Positions 1 to 9,570 of a DNA stretch of 64,000 nt are shown one piece after another. Origin of the DNA: Chitinimonas viridis (GTDB lineage Bacteria > Pseudomonadota > Gammaproteobacteria > Burkholderiales > Chitinimonadaceae). A model generated the notes under the pieces. The model worked only from the letters and a program-made list of their open reading frames with translations, made no database searches and had not been told where the DNA came from. The position numbers and the translations under genes are program-made. The stretch covers positions 26,183 to 90,182 of the forward strand of contig NZ_JAUFPU010000010.1 in NCBI RefSeq assembly GCF_030409555.1. Reading direction: 5' to 3'. How positions within the stretch are numbered: position 1 is the first letter of the stretch; every line of letters begins with the position of its first letter.

Positions 1-198
1 GGCAGGGGCGGTATCATTATTACTGGCTGACCCTTGCGGCATGGGGCTTGCAAGCCCGTGCTGCAAGCCGTGTCACAAGGCTCAACCGCATCCTTGCACC
101 ACCGGCTGGCACTGTACCGGAATAGCCAAAGTTGCGCCAAGTGCCAACCAAGCACATGCTCAGTCAATACAACAGCTGTATTAGTAATGCTATTGGGG

Positions 199-227
199 TT
201 CCGTTTCCGCCGCTAAGTCGCTAAAAT
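199..227 (+). promoter_or_regulatory. Weak candidate promoter for the rimP-nusA-infB operon
   Basis: TAAAAT at 222-227 resembles a sigma-70 -10 box. TTCCGT at 199-204 stands 17 bp upstream but matches the -35 consensus only at its first two bases. The placement, about 33 bp before the leader hairpin, is reasonable, but the -35 box is poor. Confidence 0.25.
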
Positions 228-259
228 AGCGGGGATTTCAATTCTTTGTGTATCTGAAG

Positions 260-280
260 TGGGCTCGAGGGCCCATTTTT
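260..280 (+). terminator. rimP-leader-type attenuator hairpin
   Basis: The stem TGGGC (260-264) pairs with GCCCA (271-275) around a six-base loop and is followed at once by TTTTT (276-280). It ends only 17 bases before the rimP start codon. An intrinsic-terminator-like hairpin directly before rimP is the hallmark of the Rfam rimP leader described in many proteobacteria. It is thought to attenuate the nusA/infB operon, possibly as NusA feedback. The structure is seen in the sequence; the regulatory role is inferred. Confidence 0.7.
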
Positions 281-297
281 CATTTCTGCGGCGCGCT

Positions 298-729
298 ATG
301 GACATGCAACGTTTGTTGGACACCACGCTACCTGGCCTGGGTTATGAGCTGGTTGATCTGGAGATCGGCCGGGATGGCTTGGTTCGGGTGTTTATCGACA
401 GCCCGACGGGCATCACGCTGGATGACTGTGTGAAGGTGAGCAATCATCTCTCCCACTTGTTCACCGTGGAGAACGTGCCCTATGAGCGCCTGGAGATTTC
501 CTCGCCGGGTCTCGATCGTCCGCTGAAGAAGGAGGCGGACTTCGTCCGTTTCGCGGGGCAACAGGTGAAGATCAAGTTGCGCGTGCCGCTGGAAGGTGGC
601 CGCAAGATGCTGCAAGGCGAATTGAAAGGCATCTCCGATGGCAAGGTGGAGGTGCTGCTGGCCCCTGACCAGTTGGTGGCGGTGCCCCTGGCGCAGATCG
701 ACCGGGCGCGTTTGGTGCCGGTGTTCTGA
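298..729 (+). CDS. rimP: Ribosome maturation factor RimP
   Basis: This 143-residue protein is needed for late assembly of the 30S subunit. The sequence has the family's features: an N-terminal alpha/beta domain with the GYELVDLEI segment, the [12 protein letters not shown] region, and the diagnostic [14 protein letters not shown] motif before an SH3-like C-terminal domain. Length is normal (about 150). ATG 298 is chosen because it lies just after the leader hairpin; an upstream in-frame codon at 259 falls inside that hairpin. The gene heads the conserved rimP-nusA-infB-rbfA-truB operon, 93 bp before nusA. Confidence 0.95.
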   Translation: MDMQRLLDTTLPGLGYELVDLEIGRDGLVRVFIDSPTGITLDDCVKVSNHLSHLFTVENVPYERLEISSPGLDRPLKKEADFVRFAGQQVKIKLRVPLEGGRKMLQGELKGISDGKVEVLLAPDQLVAVPLAQIDRARLVPVF

Positions 730-822
730 GTATCTGTTCGATAGAGCGGATGCTGTGCGGGATAGGGGTTTTTAGAGATTGGGGCCTGTGCCCGAAGCGA
801 TACGGTTGGAGGTATTCGAGAA

Positions 823-2319
823 ATGAGTCGTGAAATCCTGTTGCTGGTCGATGCCTTGGCGCGCGAGAAGAACGTAGCGCAAGACATCGTGTTCAGCGCG
901 CTGGAAATGGCGCTGGCCTCGGCCACCAAGAAGCGGTATGTCGATGATGTGGATGTACGCGTGGCGATAGACCGCGTGTCTGGTGATTATGAAAGCTTCC
1001 GTCGCTGGGAAGTGGTCGAGGACAATGACCACGAAGAACCCTCGCGTCAGTTTGCGATCACCGACGTGAAGGAAAAAGGCCTGGCGCTGACGATAGGCGA
1101 CTTCTACGAGGAGCCGCTGGAGCCCATCGAATTCGGCCGTATCGGCGCTCAGACTGCCAAGCAGGTGATCCTGCAGAAGATCCGCGATGCCGAGCGCGAG
1201 CAGATCCTCAATGACTTCCTGGATCGCAAGGAGCACCTGGTAACCGGCACCATCAAGCGCATCGAGCGTGGCAATGCCATCGTCGAAGTGGGCAAGCTGG
1301 AAGCTAAGCTGCCGCGTGAGCACATGATCCCCAAGGAAAACCTGCGGGTCGGTGACCGAGTCCGTGCCTATCTGGTCAAGATCGACCGTGATGGCCGTGG
1401 CGCGCAACTGATACTGAGCCGTACGGTGCCTGAGTTCATCGCCAAGCTGTTTGAGCTGGAAGTGCCGGAAATCGAGGAAGGCCTGATCGAGATCCGTGGT
1501 GCTGCCCGTGATCCGGGTGCGCGCGCCAAGATCGCCGTCAAGTCCAACGATCCACGGGTAGACCCGCAAGGCACCTGTATCGGCATGCGCGGTTCGCGCG
1601 TGCAGGCTGTGACCGGTGAGCTGGCTGGTGAGCGCGTGGACATCGTGCTGTGGTCGGCCGATCCGGCGCAGTTCGTGCTGGGCGCCCTGGCGCCGGCCGA
1701 AGTGCAGAAGATCATGGTGGACGAGGAAAGCCACAGCATGGACGTGGCTGTGGACGAGGAAAATCTTGCCATGGCCATCGGCCGCGGTGGTCAGAACGTG
1801 CGCCTTGCCGCCGAGCTGACGGGCTGGAACCTCAACATCATGACGCTGGAGCAGGTTGAGCAGAAGCACGAGGTGGAATACGCCAAGGTGCGCGAACTGT
1901 TCATGGCTGCCCTGGATGTGGATGAAGAAGTGGCCGAGATCCTGGTGCAGGAAGGATTCGGCAGCCTGGAAGAAGTTGCGTATGTGCCCATCGACGAGAT
2001 GCTGGATATCGACGGCTTTGACGAAAACCTGGTGAACGAGCTGCGTAGCCGCGCTCGTGATGCCCTCTTGACCCAGGCGATTGCCAAGGAAGAACAGGTC
2101 GAGAACAGCGTTGAAGAGTTGCAGCACCTGGAGGGCATGACCCCCGATATCGCTCGCGCGCTGGCCAGCAATGGCATAGCTACCCGCGACGACTTGGCCG
2201 AGCTGGCCGTGGACGAGCTGGTCGAGATGACCAGCATGGACGCTGAAGCCGCCAAGCAATTGATTATGACCGCCCGCGCCCACTGGTTTGAGCAAAACCA
2301 GGCGTTCGAGCAGCAGTAA
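823..2319 (+). CDS. nusA: Transcription termination/antitermination factor NusA
   Basis: This 498-residue RNA polymerase-binding factor modulates pausing, intrinsic termination and antitermination. Domains follow the standard order: N-terminal polymerase-binding domain (1-130), S1 domain (about 135-200, around [17 protein letters not shown]), tandem KH region (about 230-345, with [19 protein letters not shown]), and two C-terminal acidic repeats typical of gamma/beta-proteobacterial NusA (about 365-495). GGAGG at 808-812 lies ten bases before ATG 823. Length matches E. coli NusA (495). infB follows after 30 bp, indicating one transcript. Confidence 0.97.
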   Translation: MSREILLLVDALAREKNVAQDIVFSALEMALASATKKRYVDDVDVRVAIDRVSGDYESFRRWEVVEDNDHEEPSRQFAITDVKEKGLALTIGDFYEEPLEPIEFGRIGAQTAKQVILQKIRDAEREQILNDFLDRKEHLVTGTIKRIERGNAIVEVGKLEAKLPREHMIPKENLRVGDRVRAYLVKIDRDGRGAQLILSRTVPEFIAKLFELEVPEIEEGLIEIRGAARDPGARAKIAVKSNDPRVDPQGTCIGMRGSRVQAVTGELAGERVDIVLWSADPAQFVLGALAPAEVQKIMVDEESHSMDVAVDEENLAMAIGRGGQNVRLAAELTGWNLNIMTLEQVEQKHEVEYAKVRELFMAALDVDEEVAEILVQEGFGSLEEVAYVPIDEMLDIDGFDENLVNELRSRARDALLTQAIAKEEQVENSVEELQHLEGMTPDIARALASNGIATRDDLAELAVDELVEMTSMDAEAAKQLIMTARAHWFEQNQAFEQQ

Positions 2320-2349
2320 GCCGGACACGGCAAGGAGACGGGAGCCAGA

Positions 2350-5208
2350 ATGAGTCAAATGAACGTTAGCCAATTTGCGGCCGATCTTAGGATGCCGCCG
2401 CAGCATCTGTTAGACCAACTACGCGCAGCCGGCGTGGACAAGGCCGGTGTCGATGACGCCTTGACCGAACAGGACAAGACCAAACTGCTGGCCTATCTGC
2501 GCAGCGTGCATGGTTCGGCCATGGACAAGCCCAAGGTCACCCTGGCGCGCAAGCAGACCAGCGAGATCAAGAAGTCCGATGCCACGGGCAAGGCCCGTAC
2601 CATCCAGGTGGAAGTGAAGAAGAAGCGCGTGTTGCTGACGCCTGAGGCTGCGGCGAGTGCCCAGCCAGAGGCTGATGCCCATGTGGCGGAGCCGGTGATT
2701 GAAGCGGCCGTGGTGGCTGAGCCGGTTGCCGTGGCGGAAACCGTTGTGGTAGCCGAGGCTGTCGTGGAGACCGCACCGGTGGTTGAAGCTGCACCCGTGG
2801 TCGAGGCGGCGCCTGAAGTGGTGCCCGAGCCGGTGGTGGAAGCCCCGGTTGCCGTGGTGGCAGAGCCTAAGGTGGAAGCCAAGCCCAAGCAAGATAAGCC
2901 CAGGGCCGAAGAGAAGGCCAAGCCTGAGCCCAAGGTGGAGCCGGTAGCGGCCCCCGTGGTTGAGGCTGCGGCCCCTGCGCCGGCTGCTGCGCCGCTGTCG
3001 CGCGCCGATGTGCTGGGTCAGGCTGAGCTGGATGCACGTGAAGTTCAGGCCGCCCGCCAGCGCGCCCTGTTCGAGCGCCAGGCTGCCGATATCAAGGCCA
3101 AGCAGGACCGCGAAGCAGCCCGCAAGGCTGCGCAGGAAGCGGCTGTCAAGGCAGCGGCCGAGGCTGCTGCAGCACCCAAGAAGCCCGCCAATACCGAACA
3201 TACCCTGCACCGCGCGCCCAGCAAGCCGGGCGAGGTCAAGAAGGATGCCAAGCCGGCTGCTGCCGACGTGAAGAAGGCCGCCGCACCCGCCAAGGATGGC
3301 TGGGGCGATGGCGCCAAGCGCCGTGGTGGCCTCAAGACCCGTGGCGGCGATACCGGCACTGGTGGCTGGAAGAGCGGCAAGAAGGGTGGCCGTGGCAAGG
3401 GCGGTGGTGGTGACGATAACAACGCCCACGGCTTCCAGGCCCCCACTGAGCCTATCTCGCGCGAAGTCGATGTGCCGGAAACCATCTCGGTGGCCGATCT
3501 GGCCCACAAGATGGCGGTCAAGGCTGCGGAAGTGATCAAGGTGCTCATGAAGATGGGCATGATGGTGACCATCAATCAGGTGTTGGACCAGGAAACGGCC
3601 ATGATCGTGGTCGAGGAAATGGGCCATCAGGCTGTTGCCGCACGCCTGGATGATCCGGAAACTTATCTGGATGGCAGCGAGAAGCAGGAGCATGAGCTGC
3701 TGCCGCGCGCCCCGGTAGTAACCGTGATGGGTCACGTCGACCACGGCAAGACCTCGCTGCTGGATTACATCCGTCGCGCCAAGGTGGCGGCGGGCGAAGC
3801 CGGCGGGATTACCCAGCATATCGGTGCCTACCACGTGGAAACCGAGAAGGGCATGATTACCTTCCTCGATACCCCAGGCCACGAAGCGTTTACCGCCATG
3901 CGTGCCCGTGGTGCGAGTGCGACCGATATCGTGGTGCTGGTGGTGGCTGCCGATGACGGCGTGATGCCCCAGACTATTGAAGCCATCCACCACGCCAAGG
4001 CTGCCAAGGTGCCTATCGTGGTGGCGGTGAACAAGATCGACAAGCAGGGTGCCAATATCGAGCGCATCCGCCAGGAACTGGTGGCTCACGAGGTGGTGCC
4101 CGAGGATTGGGGTGGTGATACCCAGTTCATCGAGGTGTCGGCCAAGATGGGTACCAATATCGACGGTCTGCTGGATGCCATCCTGCTGCAAGCCGAAGTG
4201 CTGGAACTGACCGCGCCGGTGGATGCACCGGCCAAGGGCCTGATCATCGAAGCCCGCCTGGACAAGGGCCGTGGCCCGGTCTCCACCATGCTGGTGCAGT
4301 CCGGTACCCTGCGCAAGGGCGACGTGGTGCTGGCCGGTGGTGTATTCGGCAAGGTTCGCGCCATGCTCGATGAGAACGGCAAGAACATCAACGAAGCCGG
4401 TCCTTCCATTCCGGTCGAGATACTCGGTCTGTCGGAAGTGCCGAATGCCGGTGAAGACGCCATGGTGCTGTCGGACGAGCGCAAGGCGCGTGAAATCGCC
4501 CTGTTCCGTCAAGGCAAGTTCCGTGATGTGAAGCTGGCCAAGCAACAGGCCGCCAAGCTGGAGAACATGATGGCAGCGATGGCCGATGGCGAGGTGCAGA
4601 ACCTCCCCATCATCATCAAGGCCGACGTGCAAGGCTCCTTCGAGGCGCTGTCGCAAAGCCTGCAGAAGCTGTCCACCAACGAAGTGCGCGTCAACATCCT
4701 GCACTCAGGCGTGGGTGGCATCACCGAGTCCGACGTCAACCTTGCGCTGGCTTCCAAGGCGGTCATCATCGGCTTCAACGTGCGTGCCGATGCCATGGCT
4801 CGCCGCCTGGCCGAGAACGAAGGCGTGGATGTGCGCTACTACAACATCATCTACGACGCAGTGGATGAGGTGAAGGCTGCGCTGTCGGGCATGCTGGCGC
4901 CGGAGAAGAAGGAACAGATCATTGGTTCGGTCGAGATCCGTCAGGTCTTCACCGTGTCCAAGGTTGGCTCCATCGCCGGCTGTCTGGTGCACGAAGGCGT
5001 GGTCAAGCGCGGTGCTGGCGTACGCCTGCTGCGTAACCACGTGGTCATCCACCAGGGCGAGCTGGAGAGCCTCAAGCGCTTCAAGGACGACGCCAAGGAA
5101 GTCAAGGCGGGCTTTGAGTGCGGTCTGCAACTGAAGAACTACAATGACATCCAGGAAGGCGACATGCTGGAAGTCTTCGAGATCATCGAAGTTGCCCGTA
5201 CCCTGTAA
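2350..5208 (+). CDS. infB: Translation initiation factor IF-2
   Basis: This 952-residue GTPase places initiator fMet-tRNA on the 30S subunit and promotes 50S joining. An IF2_N domain lies at 1-55. A long Ala/Val/Glu/Pro/Lys-rich linker follows (about 95-365), then a second IF2_N-like segment (about 375-440). The G domain shows G1 GHVDHGKT (461-468), G3 DTPGH (507-511) and G4 NKID (561-564), followed by domains II, III and the fMet-binding C-terminal domain. The linker contains imperfect VVEAAP/VAEPV repeats with low complexity, a fast-evolving feature common in IF-2. GGAG at 2340-2343 supports ATG 2350. Confidence 0.97.
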   Translation: MSQMNVSQFAADLRMPPQHLLDQLRAAGVDKAGVDDALTEQDKTKLLAYLRSVHGSAMDKPKVTLARKQTSEIKKSDATGKARTIQVEVKKKRVLLTPEAAASAQPEADAHVAEPVIEAAVVAEPVAVAETVVVAEAVVETAPVVEAAPVVEAAPEVVPEPVVEAPVAVVAEPKVEAKPKQDKPRAEEKAKPEPKVEPVAAPVVEAAAPAPAAAPLSRADVLGQAELDAREVQAARQRALFERQAADIKAKQDREAARKAAQEAAVKAAAEAAAAPKKPANTEHTLHRAPSKPGEVKKDAKPAAADVKKAAAPAKDGWGDGAKRRGGLKTRGGDTGTGGWKSGKKGGRGKGGGGDDNNAHGFQAPTEPISREVDVPETISVADLAHKMAVKAAEVIKVLMKMGMMVTINQVLDQETAMIVVEEMGHQAVAARLDDPETYLDGSEKQEHELLPRAPVVTVMGHVDHGKTSLLDYIRRAKVAAGEAGGITQHIGAYHVETEKGMITFLDTPGHEAFTAMRARGASATDIVVLVVAADDGVMPQTIEAIHHAKAAKVPIVVAVNKIDKQGANIERIRQELVAHEVVPEDWGGDTQFIEVSAKMGTNIDGLLDAILLQAEVLELTAPVDAPAKGLIIEARLDKGRGPVSTMLVQSGTLRKGDVVLAGGVFGKVRAMLDENGKNINEAGPSIPVEILGLSEVPNAGEDAMVLSDERKAREIALFRQGKFRDVKLAKQQAAKLENMMAAMADGEVQNLPIIIKADVQGSFEALSQSLQKLSTNEVRVNILHSGVGGITESDVNLALASKAVIIGFNVRADAMARRLAENEGVDVRYYNIIYDAVDEVKAALSGMLAPEKKEQIIGSVEIRQVFTVSKVGSIAGCLVHEGVVKRGAGVRLLRNHVVIHQGELESLKRFKDDAKEVKAGFECGLQLKNYNDIQEGDMLEVFEIIEVARTL

Positions 5209-5218
5209 GCCGTAGTGG

Positions 5219-5286
5219 GCAGGGCGTGCGGTGCGCCGGCCCTGCTACATCGACAGGCGCGAAGCCCGACTGGGCTTGGCGCCTGT
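5219..5286. repeat. Tandem hairpins in the infB-rbfA spacer
   Basis: Two stems fill the 144-bp gap. The first pairs GCAGGGC (5219-5225) with GCCCTGC (5239-5245). The second is nearly perfect: ACAGGCGC (5253-5260) with GCGCCTGT (5279-5286) and, inside it, AAGCCC (5262-5267) with GGGCTT (5272-5277) around the loop GACT. No T-tract follows, so these are more likely RNA-processing or stability structures than terminators. Confidence 0.6.
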
Positions 5287-5352
5287 TGTACTTTAAGAAT
5301 CCAACATGGCGTGGGGGCTGCAACCTGGTTCTCACGCCCGAGGCCATACATC

Positions 5353-5739
5353 ATGCCTAAAGACTTTACCCGCTCTGATCGAGTGGCCCAGCAGATGCAG
5401 CGCGAGCTGGCAGAGCTGATCCGCCTGGAGCTGAAAGACCCGCGTATCGGTTTTGTCACGCTGACCGGTGTGGAAGTGACCCGTGACATGAGCCATGCCA
5501 AGGTGTTCTACACCCTGATGAAGGGCGATGAGCTGGAGTCGCAGTACACCCTGAACCGCTCGGCAGGCTGGCTGCGCAGCGAGCTGTCCAAGCGCATCAA
5601 GCTGTTCAAGATGCCCGAGCTGCACTTTGAATACGACCGCTCGGTCGAATATGGCATGTCGCTGGACAAGCTGATAGACCAAGCCATGCAGACCACCGGG
5701 CCGGCTGACGATGAAGCAGACGCAGATAAAAAGGATTAA
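5353..5739 (+). CDS. rbfA: 30S ribosome-binding factor RbfA
   Basis: This 128-residue single-KH-domain protein assists late 16S rRNA maturation and cold adaptation. The start PKDFTRSDRVAQQMQRELAELI, the segment LKDPRIGFVTLTGVEVTRDM and the central AKVFYTL strand are diagnostic. Length is normal. ATG 5353 is preferred because the frame upstream consists of the hairpin spacer. The 3' end overlaps truB by 29 bp, suggesting translational coupling. Confidence 0.95.
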   Translation: MPKDFTRSDRVAQQMQRELAELIRLELKDPRIGFVTLTGVEVTRDMSHAKVFYTLMKGDELESQYTLNRSAGWLRSELSKRIKLFKMPELHFEYDRSVEYGMSLDKLIDQAMQTTGPADDEADADKKD

Positions 5740-6643
5740 GCGACCGGTACACGGCGTGCTGTTGCTGGACAAGCCCTATGGGGCTTCCAGCAACCAGGCC
5801 CTGCAGAAGTGCCGCTGGCTGCTGCAGGCGGAGAAGGGCGGCCATACCGGCGTGCTCGACCCCTTGGCTACCGGCCTGCTGCCACTGTGTTTTGGCGATG
5901 CCACCAAGTTTGCCCAGCGCATGCTGGATGCCGACAAGCGCTATGTCGCCACGCTCAAGCTGGGGGTGACCACCACCACGGGCGATGCCGAAGGCGAGGT
6001 GCTGGATACCCGGCCGGTACAGTGCGACCGGATGGCGGTGGATGCTGCGGTGGCTCGCTTTGTCGGCGAGATCGAGCAGGTGCCGCCGATGTACTCGGCC
6101 CTCAAGCATGAGGGCAAGCCCCTGTACGAATATGCGCGGGCAGGCATCACGCTGGAACGGGAGGCGCGCCGCATCAACATCTACGGCATTGAAGTGCTGC
6201 ATTTTGCGGGAGACGAGTTGGTGCTGGATGTGCGCTGCAGCAAGGGGACCTATATCCGTACCCTGGCAGAGGACATTGCTGCGCTGCTGGGTTGCGGCGC
6301 CCACCTGATTGGCCTGCGGCGCACCCAGACGGCGGGCTTCAGGCTGGAGGATGCGATTACGGTTGAGCAGTTCGAGGCCCTCGCGCTAGAACAGCGCGAT
6401 GCTTTGCTGCTGCCGGCCGATAGCCTGCTGGCGGATTTGCCTGCCGTGACGCTGGATGCCGCCCAGACCGATAAGCTAACCCACGGATTGTCCGTGCGTT
6501 TTCCATCAGATGGTGGGATAATCGCCGGCTTGCGCGTTTATGGCGACACCGGTGCCGGGCAGCCGACCTTTCTGGGGCTGGCTGAATTGACCGACCAGGT
6601 GCTGTCTCCGCGCAGATTGCTGTCTACTGTGGTTCACAGTTGA
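5711..6643 (+). CDS. truB: tRNA pseudouridine(55) synthase TruB
   Basis: This 310-residue enzyme converts U55 of tRNA to pseudouridine in the T-loop. The conserved KPYG motif lies near residue 21. The catalytic motif GHTGVLDPLATG follows, with its aspartate at residue 50, and GTYIRTLAEDI marks the second conserved block. A PUA-like C-terminal domain is present. Length matches E. coli TruB (314). The start lies within rbfA, as is common in this operon. Confidence 0.96.
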   Translation: MKQTQIKRIKRPVHGVLLLDKPYGASSNQALQKCRWLLQAEKGGHTGVLDPLATGLLPLCFGDATKFAQRMLDADKRYVATLKLGVTTTTGDAEGEVLDTRPVQCDRMAVDAAVARFVGEIEQVPPMYSALKHEGKPLYEYARAGITLEREARRINIYGIEVLHFAGDELVLDVRCSKGTYIRTLAEDIAALLGCGAHLIGLRRTQTAGFRLEDAITVEQFEALALEQRDALLLPADSLLADLPAVTLDAAQTDKLTHGLSVRFPSDGGIIAGLRVYGDTGAGQPTFLGLAELTDQVLSPRRLLSTVVHS

Positions 6644-6647
6644 TAGC

Positions 6648-6721
6648 GGCGAGGAAGCCAGGAGGGGTTGGCGGCATAGCCGACTCGCCTTGCTCGTCTG
6701 CACCGCTGAACGGTGCTTTTT
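6648..6721 (+). promoter_or_regulatory. Structured leader upstream of rpsO with terminator-like hairpin
   Basis: The truB-rpsO gap is rich in pairing. GGCGAG (6648-6653) can pair with CTCGCC (6685-6690), enclosing GTTGGC/GCCGAC (6668-6673/6680-6685). A separate stem GCACCG/CGGTGC (6701-6706/6712-6717) is followed by four Ts. The last hairpin ends 21 bases before rpsO and could be a weak truB terminator or an attenuator. Ribosomal protein S15 is known to repress its own mRNA in several bacteria, so a regulatory leader is plausible but unproven here. Confidence 0.45.
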
Positions 6722-6741
6722 AGTATGTGGAGTTACACAAA

Positions 6742-7011
6742 ATGGCAGTGACCGTCGAACAAAAAGCCGAGATCGTCAAGCAATACCAACGTGCCCAGGG
6801 CGACACCGGTTCCCCCGAAGTGCAGGTTGCCCTGCTGACGGCTCGTATCAACGACCTGACCGGCCACTTCAAGGCTAACGCCAAGGATCACCACAGCCGT
6901 CGTGGTCTGCTGAAGATGGTTAACCAGCGTCGCAAGCTGCTGGCCTATTACAAGCGCACCAACCTGGATGGCTACCGCGAGTTGATCGCCAAGCTGGGTC
7001 TGCGTAAGTAA
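6742..7011 (+). CDS. rpsO: 30S ribosomal protein S15
   Basis: This 89-residue primary 16S rRNA-binding protein contacts helices 20-22. The sequence contains the family blocks [43 protein letters not shown] and the C-terminal [12 protein letters not shown]. Length is exactly that of E. coli S15. ATG 6742 gives the canonical MAVTVEQK start; GGAG at 6729-6732 is the ribosome-binding site, and the in-frame ATG at 6727 overlaps it. A strong terminator follows 11 bases after the stop codon. Confidence 0.97.
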   Translation: MAVTVEQKAEIVKQYQRAQGDTGSPEVQVALLTARINDLTGHFKANAKDHHSRRGLLKMVNQRRKLLAYYKRTNLDGYRELIAKLGLRK

Positions 7012-7021
7012 GCGTTTCAAG

Positions 7022-7051
7022 AAAAGCCGCTGCTAACTGCAGCGGCTTTTT
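7022..7051 (+). terminator. Intrinsic terminator after rpsO
   Basis: A perfect 12-bp stem, AAAAGCCGCTGC (7022-7033) with GCAGCGGCTTTT (7039-7050), has a five-base loop TAACT and a T-run forming its 3' arm and tail. Confidence 0.9.
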
Positions 7052-7266
7052 GCATTTCAGGACCGGGCACTGCTGCGATGCGCCACAGGGCGCATGGCAG
7101 GAGTCTCTGCTCCGTATTCTGTTGGGCGTGAAGTGGTTCCGGCCACGCCCTGCGGCAAGCAAGCTGGCTGGAACCCCGGCGTCGGTTTATGTAATCACCG
7201 AATTCAGCGCGTCGGCGGATATGGGTCATGGTCGCTGGACATGACCAGTCGAAAAGGACGAAAAGC

Positions 7267-9393
7267 GTGTTCAATCGCATCTCCAAATCGTTTGCCTACG
7301 GCAAGCACACTGTTACTCTCGCAACTGGCGAGATTGCCCGTCAGGCCTCCGGCGCCGTGATGGTTTCCATGGACGATACCGTGGTGCTGGTCACCGTGGT
7401 GGGTGCCAAGAATGTCAAACCCGGCCAGGATTTCTTCCCACTGACCGTGGATTACCAGGAACGTACTTACGCCGCCGGCAAGATCCCCGGCGGCTTCTTC
7501 AAGCGTGAAGGTCGCCCTTCGGAAAAGGAAATCCTCACCTCGCGCCTGATTGATCGCCCCATCCGTCCGCTGTTCCCGGAAGCCTTCTACAACGAGATCC
7601 AGATCGTCGCCACGGTGATGTCGGTGGATCCCGAGATCGATCCGGACATCCCTGCGCTGATCGGCGCATCGGCTGCCCTCGCCATCTCCGGCCTGCCGTT
7701 CCAGGGCCCCATTGGTGCCGCCCGCGTGGGTTACGCCAATGGCCAGTACCTGCTGAACCCCACCAAGGCCGAACTGGCTGAGTCGCAGCTGGACCTGGTG
7801 GTGGCGGGTACCGCCCAGGCTGTGCTGATGGTGGAGTCCGAAGCACAGGAACTGTCCGAATCCATCATGCTGGGTGCTGTGGTGTTCGGCCACGAGCAGA
7901 TGCAGGCTGCCATCAACGCCATCAATGCGCTGGCTGACGAAGTGAACCCGGAAGTCTGGGACTGGCAGGAGCCTGCGGTCGATGAGGCCTTGGTGGCCCA
8001 GGTCGCCGCCCTGTCCGACGAAGGCCTCAAGCTGGCTTTCCGTATTCCGCAAAAGCAGCTGCGCGTGGCGCAGATCAACGACACCTGGGCCAAGGTCAAG
8101 GCAGCGCTGATCGACGAGAACACCGACACCCTGCGTGCCAACCAGATCAAGGATATCTTCCACGGCCTGGAAGCCAAGATCGTCCGTAACCAGATACTGG
8201 ACGGCTACCCTCGTATCGATGGTCGCGACACCCGTACCGTGCGTCCCATCGAGATTCGCACCGGCGTGCTGCCGCGTACCCACGGCTCGGCGCTGTTCAC
8301 CCGTGGTGAAACCCAGGGCATCGTGGTTGCCACCCTGGGCACCAAGCTGGATGAGCAGAAGATCGATGCGCTGATGGGTGAATACACCGACCGCTTCATG
8401 CTGCATTACAACTTCCCTCCTTATTCGACCGGTGAGACTGGCCGTGTCGGTACGCCCAAGCGCCGCGAAATCGGCCATGGTCGCCTGGCCAAGCGCGCGC
8501 TGATCGCCGTGCTGCCGAAGAAGGAAGATTTCAGCTACTCCATGCGCGTGGTGTCGGAAATCACCGAGTCCAACGGTTCGTCCTCCATGGCTTCGGTCTG
8601 TGGCGGCAGCCTGGCGCTGATGGATGCGGGTGTGCCCCTGAAGTCGCACGTGGCCGGTATCGCCATGGGCCTGATCAAGGAAGGCAACCGTTTCGCCGTG
8701 CTGTCCGACATCCTGGGTGACGAAGATCACCTGGGTGATATGGACTTCAAGGTAGCCGGTACCGAACTGGGCGTGACCGCCCTGCAGATGGATATCAAGA
8801 TCAACGGCATCACCAAGGAGATCATGCGGGTGGCGCTGGATCAGGCACAGGAAGGCCGCCTGCATATCCTCGGCATCATGAAGGGTTCGCTGGACCACGC
8901 CCGTGAGGAAGTGTCGCAACACGCACCGCGCCTCTACACCATGAAGATCAATCCGGAGAAGATCCGTGATGTGATCGGCAAGGGTGGCGCCGTGATCCGT
9001 GCCCTGACCGAGGAAACCGGCACCCAGATCGATATCCAGGATGACGGCACCATCACCATCGCATCGGTTTCCAGCGACGGTGCCGATGAGGCCAAGCGCC
9101 GCATCGCCGAAATCACCGCTGAAATCGAGATCGGTAAGATCTACGAAGGCCCGGTGATCAAGATCCTGGACAAGAACGTCGGCGCCATCGTGCAGATCAT
9201 GCCGGGTCGTGATGGCCTGGTGCATGTGAGCCAGATCGCCAACGAGCGCGTCAACAATGTGGCTGACTACCTGAAGGAAGGCCAGATTGTTCGCGTCAAG
9301 GCGCTGGAGCAGGATGAGAAGGGCCGTGTGCGCCTCAGCATCAAGGCAGCGCTGGCTGATGAAGCCGCACCTGCAGCACCCGCCGAAGCCTGA
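7267..9393 (+). CDS. pnp: Polyribonucleotide nucleotidyltransferase (PNPase)
   Basis: This 708-residue 3'-5' phosphorolytic exoribonuclease acts in mRNA decay and the degradosome. It has two RNase PH-like domains (about 1-140 and 310-545) separated by an alpha-helical domain. A KH domain follows (about 555-615, [17 protein letters not shown]), then an S1 domain (about 620-690, [21 protein letters not shown]). The active-site stretch [19 protein letters not shown] is intact. The GTG at 7267 is chosen over ATG 7228 because it gives the family start [17 protein letters not shown] and follows AAAAGGA (7252-7258). The rpsO-pnp pairing is conserved. Confidence 0.96.
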   Translation: MFNRISKSFAYGKHTVTLATGEIARQASGAVMVSMDDTVVLVTVVGAKNVKPGQDFFPLTVDYQERTYAAGKIPGGFFKREGRPSEKEILTSRLIDRPIRPLFPEAFYNEIQIVATVMSVDPEIDPDIPALIGASAALAISGLPFQGPIGAARVGYANGQYLLNPTKAELAESQLDLVVAGTAQAVLMVESEAQELSESIMLGAVVFGHEQMQAAINAINALADEVNPEVWDWQEPAVDEALVAQVAALSDEGLKLAFRIPQKQLRVAQINDTWAKVKAALIDENTDTLRANQIKDIFHGLEAKIVRNQILDGYPRIDGRDTRTVRPIEIRTGVLPRTHGSALFTRGETQGIVVATLGTKLDEQKIDALMGEYTDRFMLHYNFPPYSTGETGRVGTPKRREIGHGRLAKRALIAVLPKKEDFSYSMRVVSEITESNGSSSMASVCGGSLALMDAGVPLKSHVAGIAMGLIKEGNRFAVLSDILGDEDHLGDMDFKVAGTELGVTALQMDIKINGITKEIMRVALDQAQEGRLHILGIMKGSLDHAREEVSQHAPRLYTMKINPEKIRDVIGKGGAVIRALTEETGTQIDIQDDGTITIASVSSDGADEAKRRIAEITAEIEIGKIYEGPVIKILDKNVGAIVQIMPGRDGLVHVSQIANERVNNVADYLKEGQIVRVKALEQDEKGRVRLSIKAALADEAAPAAPAEA

Positions 9394-9411
9394 TAGCCAG
9401 GTTGAAAGCAG

Positions 9412-9441
9412 AAAAAGCCCGGTTTTTACCGGGCTTTTTTT
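9412..9441 (+). terminator. Intrinsic terminator after pnp
   Basis: AAAAAGCCCGGT (9412-9423) pairs with ACCGGGCTTTTTT (9428-9440) around TTTT, and the 3' arm runs into a T-tract. It ends the seven-gene operon. Confidence 0.92.
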
Positions 9442-9570
9442 CATGGTGGTTTTGCTTCTGTCGGTCGGGTGACAGATACTGCAGAATCGGCCTTGTCTGC
9501 CGCGCGGTGCCGTGCGCCCACCATCAGGTGGGGTGCGCTAGCGGCAGCTGCTGCAAGTACGGAGATTCGA

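Larger units (their letters stand above)
1..297. other. Region upstream of rimP, no clear gene
   Basis: No convincing coding sequence or RNA gene is visible here. The short frame at 34-216 lacks a Shine-Dalgarno sequence and any recognisable protein pattern. The stretch holds a perfect 14-bp palindrome (44-57, GGGCTTGCAAGCCC), a small hairpin at 166-182 (AATACA/TGTATT arms), a candidate -10 hexamer (TAAAAT, 222-227), and the attenuator-like hairpin listed separately. Confidence 0.5.

Noticed and set aside
34-216. Short open frame before rimP as a leader peptide or small gene
   Set aside because: No Shine-Dalgarno sequence, no conserved pattern, and it crosses a perfect palindrome.
772-2406. 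Long open frame antisense to nusA (similar long antisense frames exist over infB, pnp, the GGDEF-EAL gene, the symporter and speA)
   Set aside because: High-GC codon bias keeps the opposite frame open; the translations are His/Leu/Gln-rich without domains or ribosome-binding sites, while the sense frames are clear known proteins.
2640-3000. Repetitive tract in infB considered as a tandem repeat or recombination site
   Set aside because: It is in frame and encodes the Ala/Val/Glu/Pro linker usual in IF-2; the repeats are imperfect and explained by protein low complexity.
9469-9570. GTG 9469 as start of the GGDEF-EAL protein
   Set aside because: No Shine-Dalgarno sequence, and the extra 34 residues look like random Ala/Arg-rich sequence; TTG 9571 has GGAGA five bases upstream. 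Not fully excluded.
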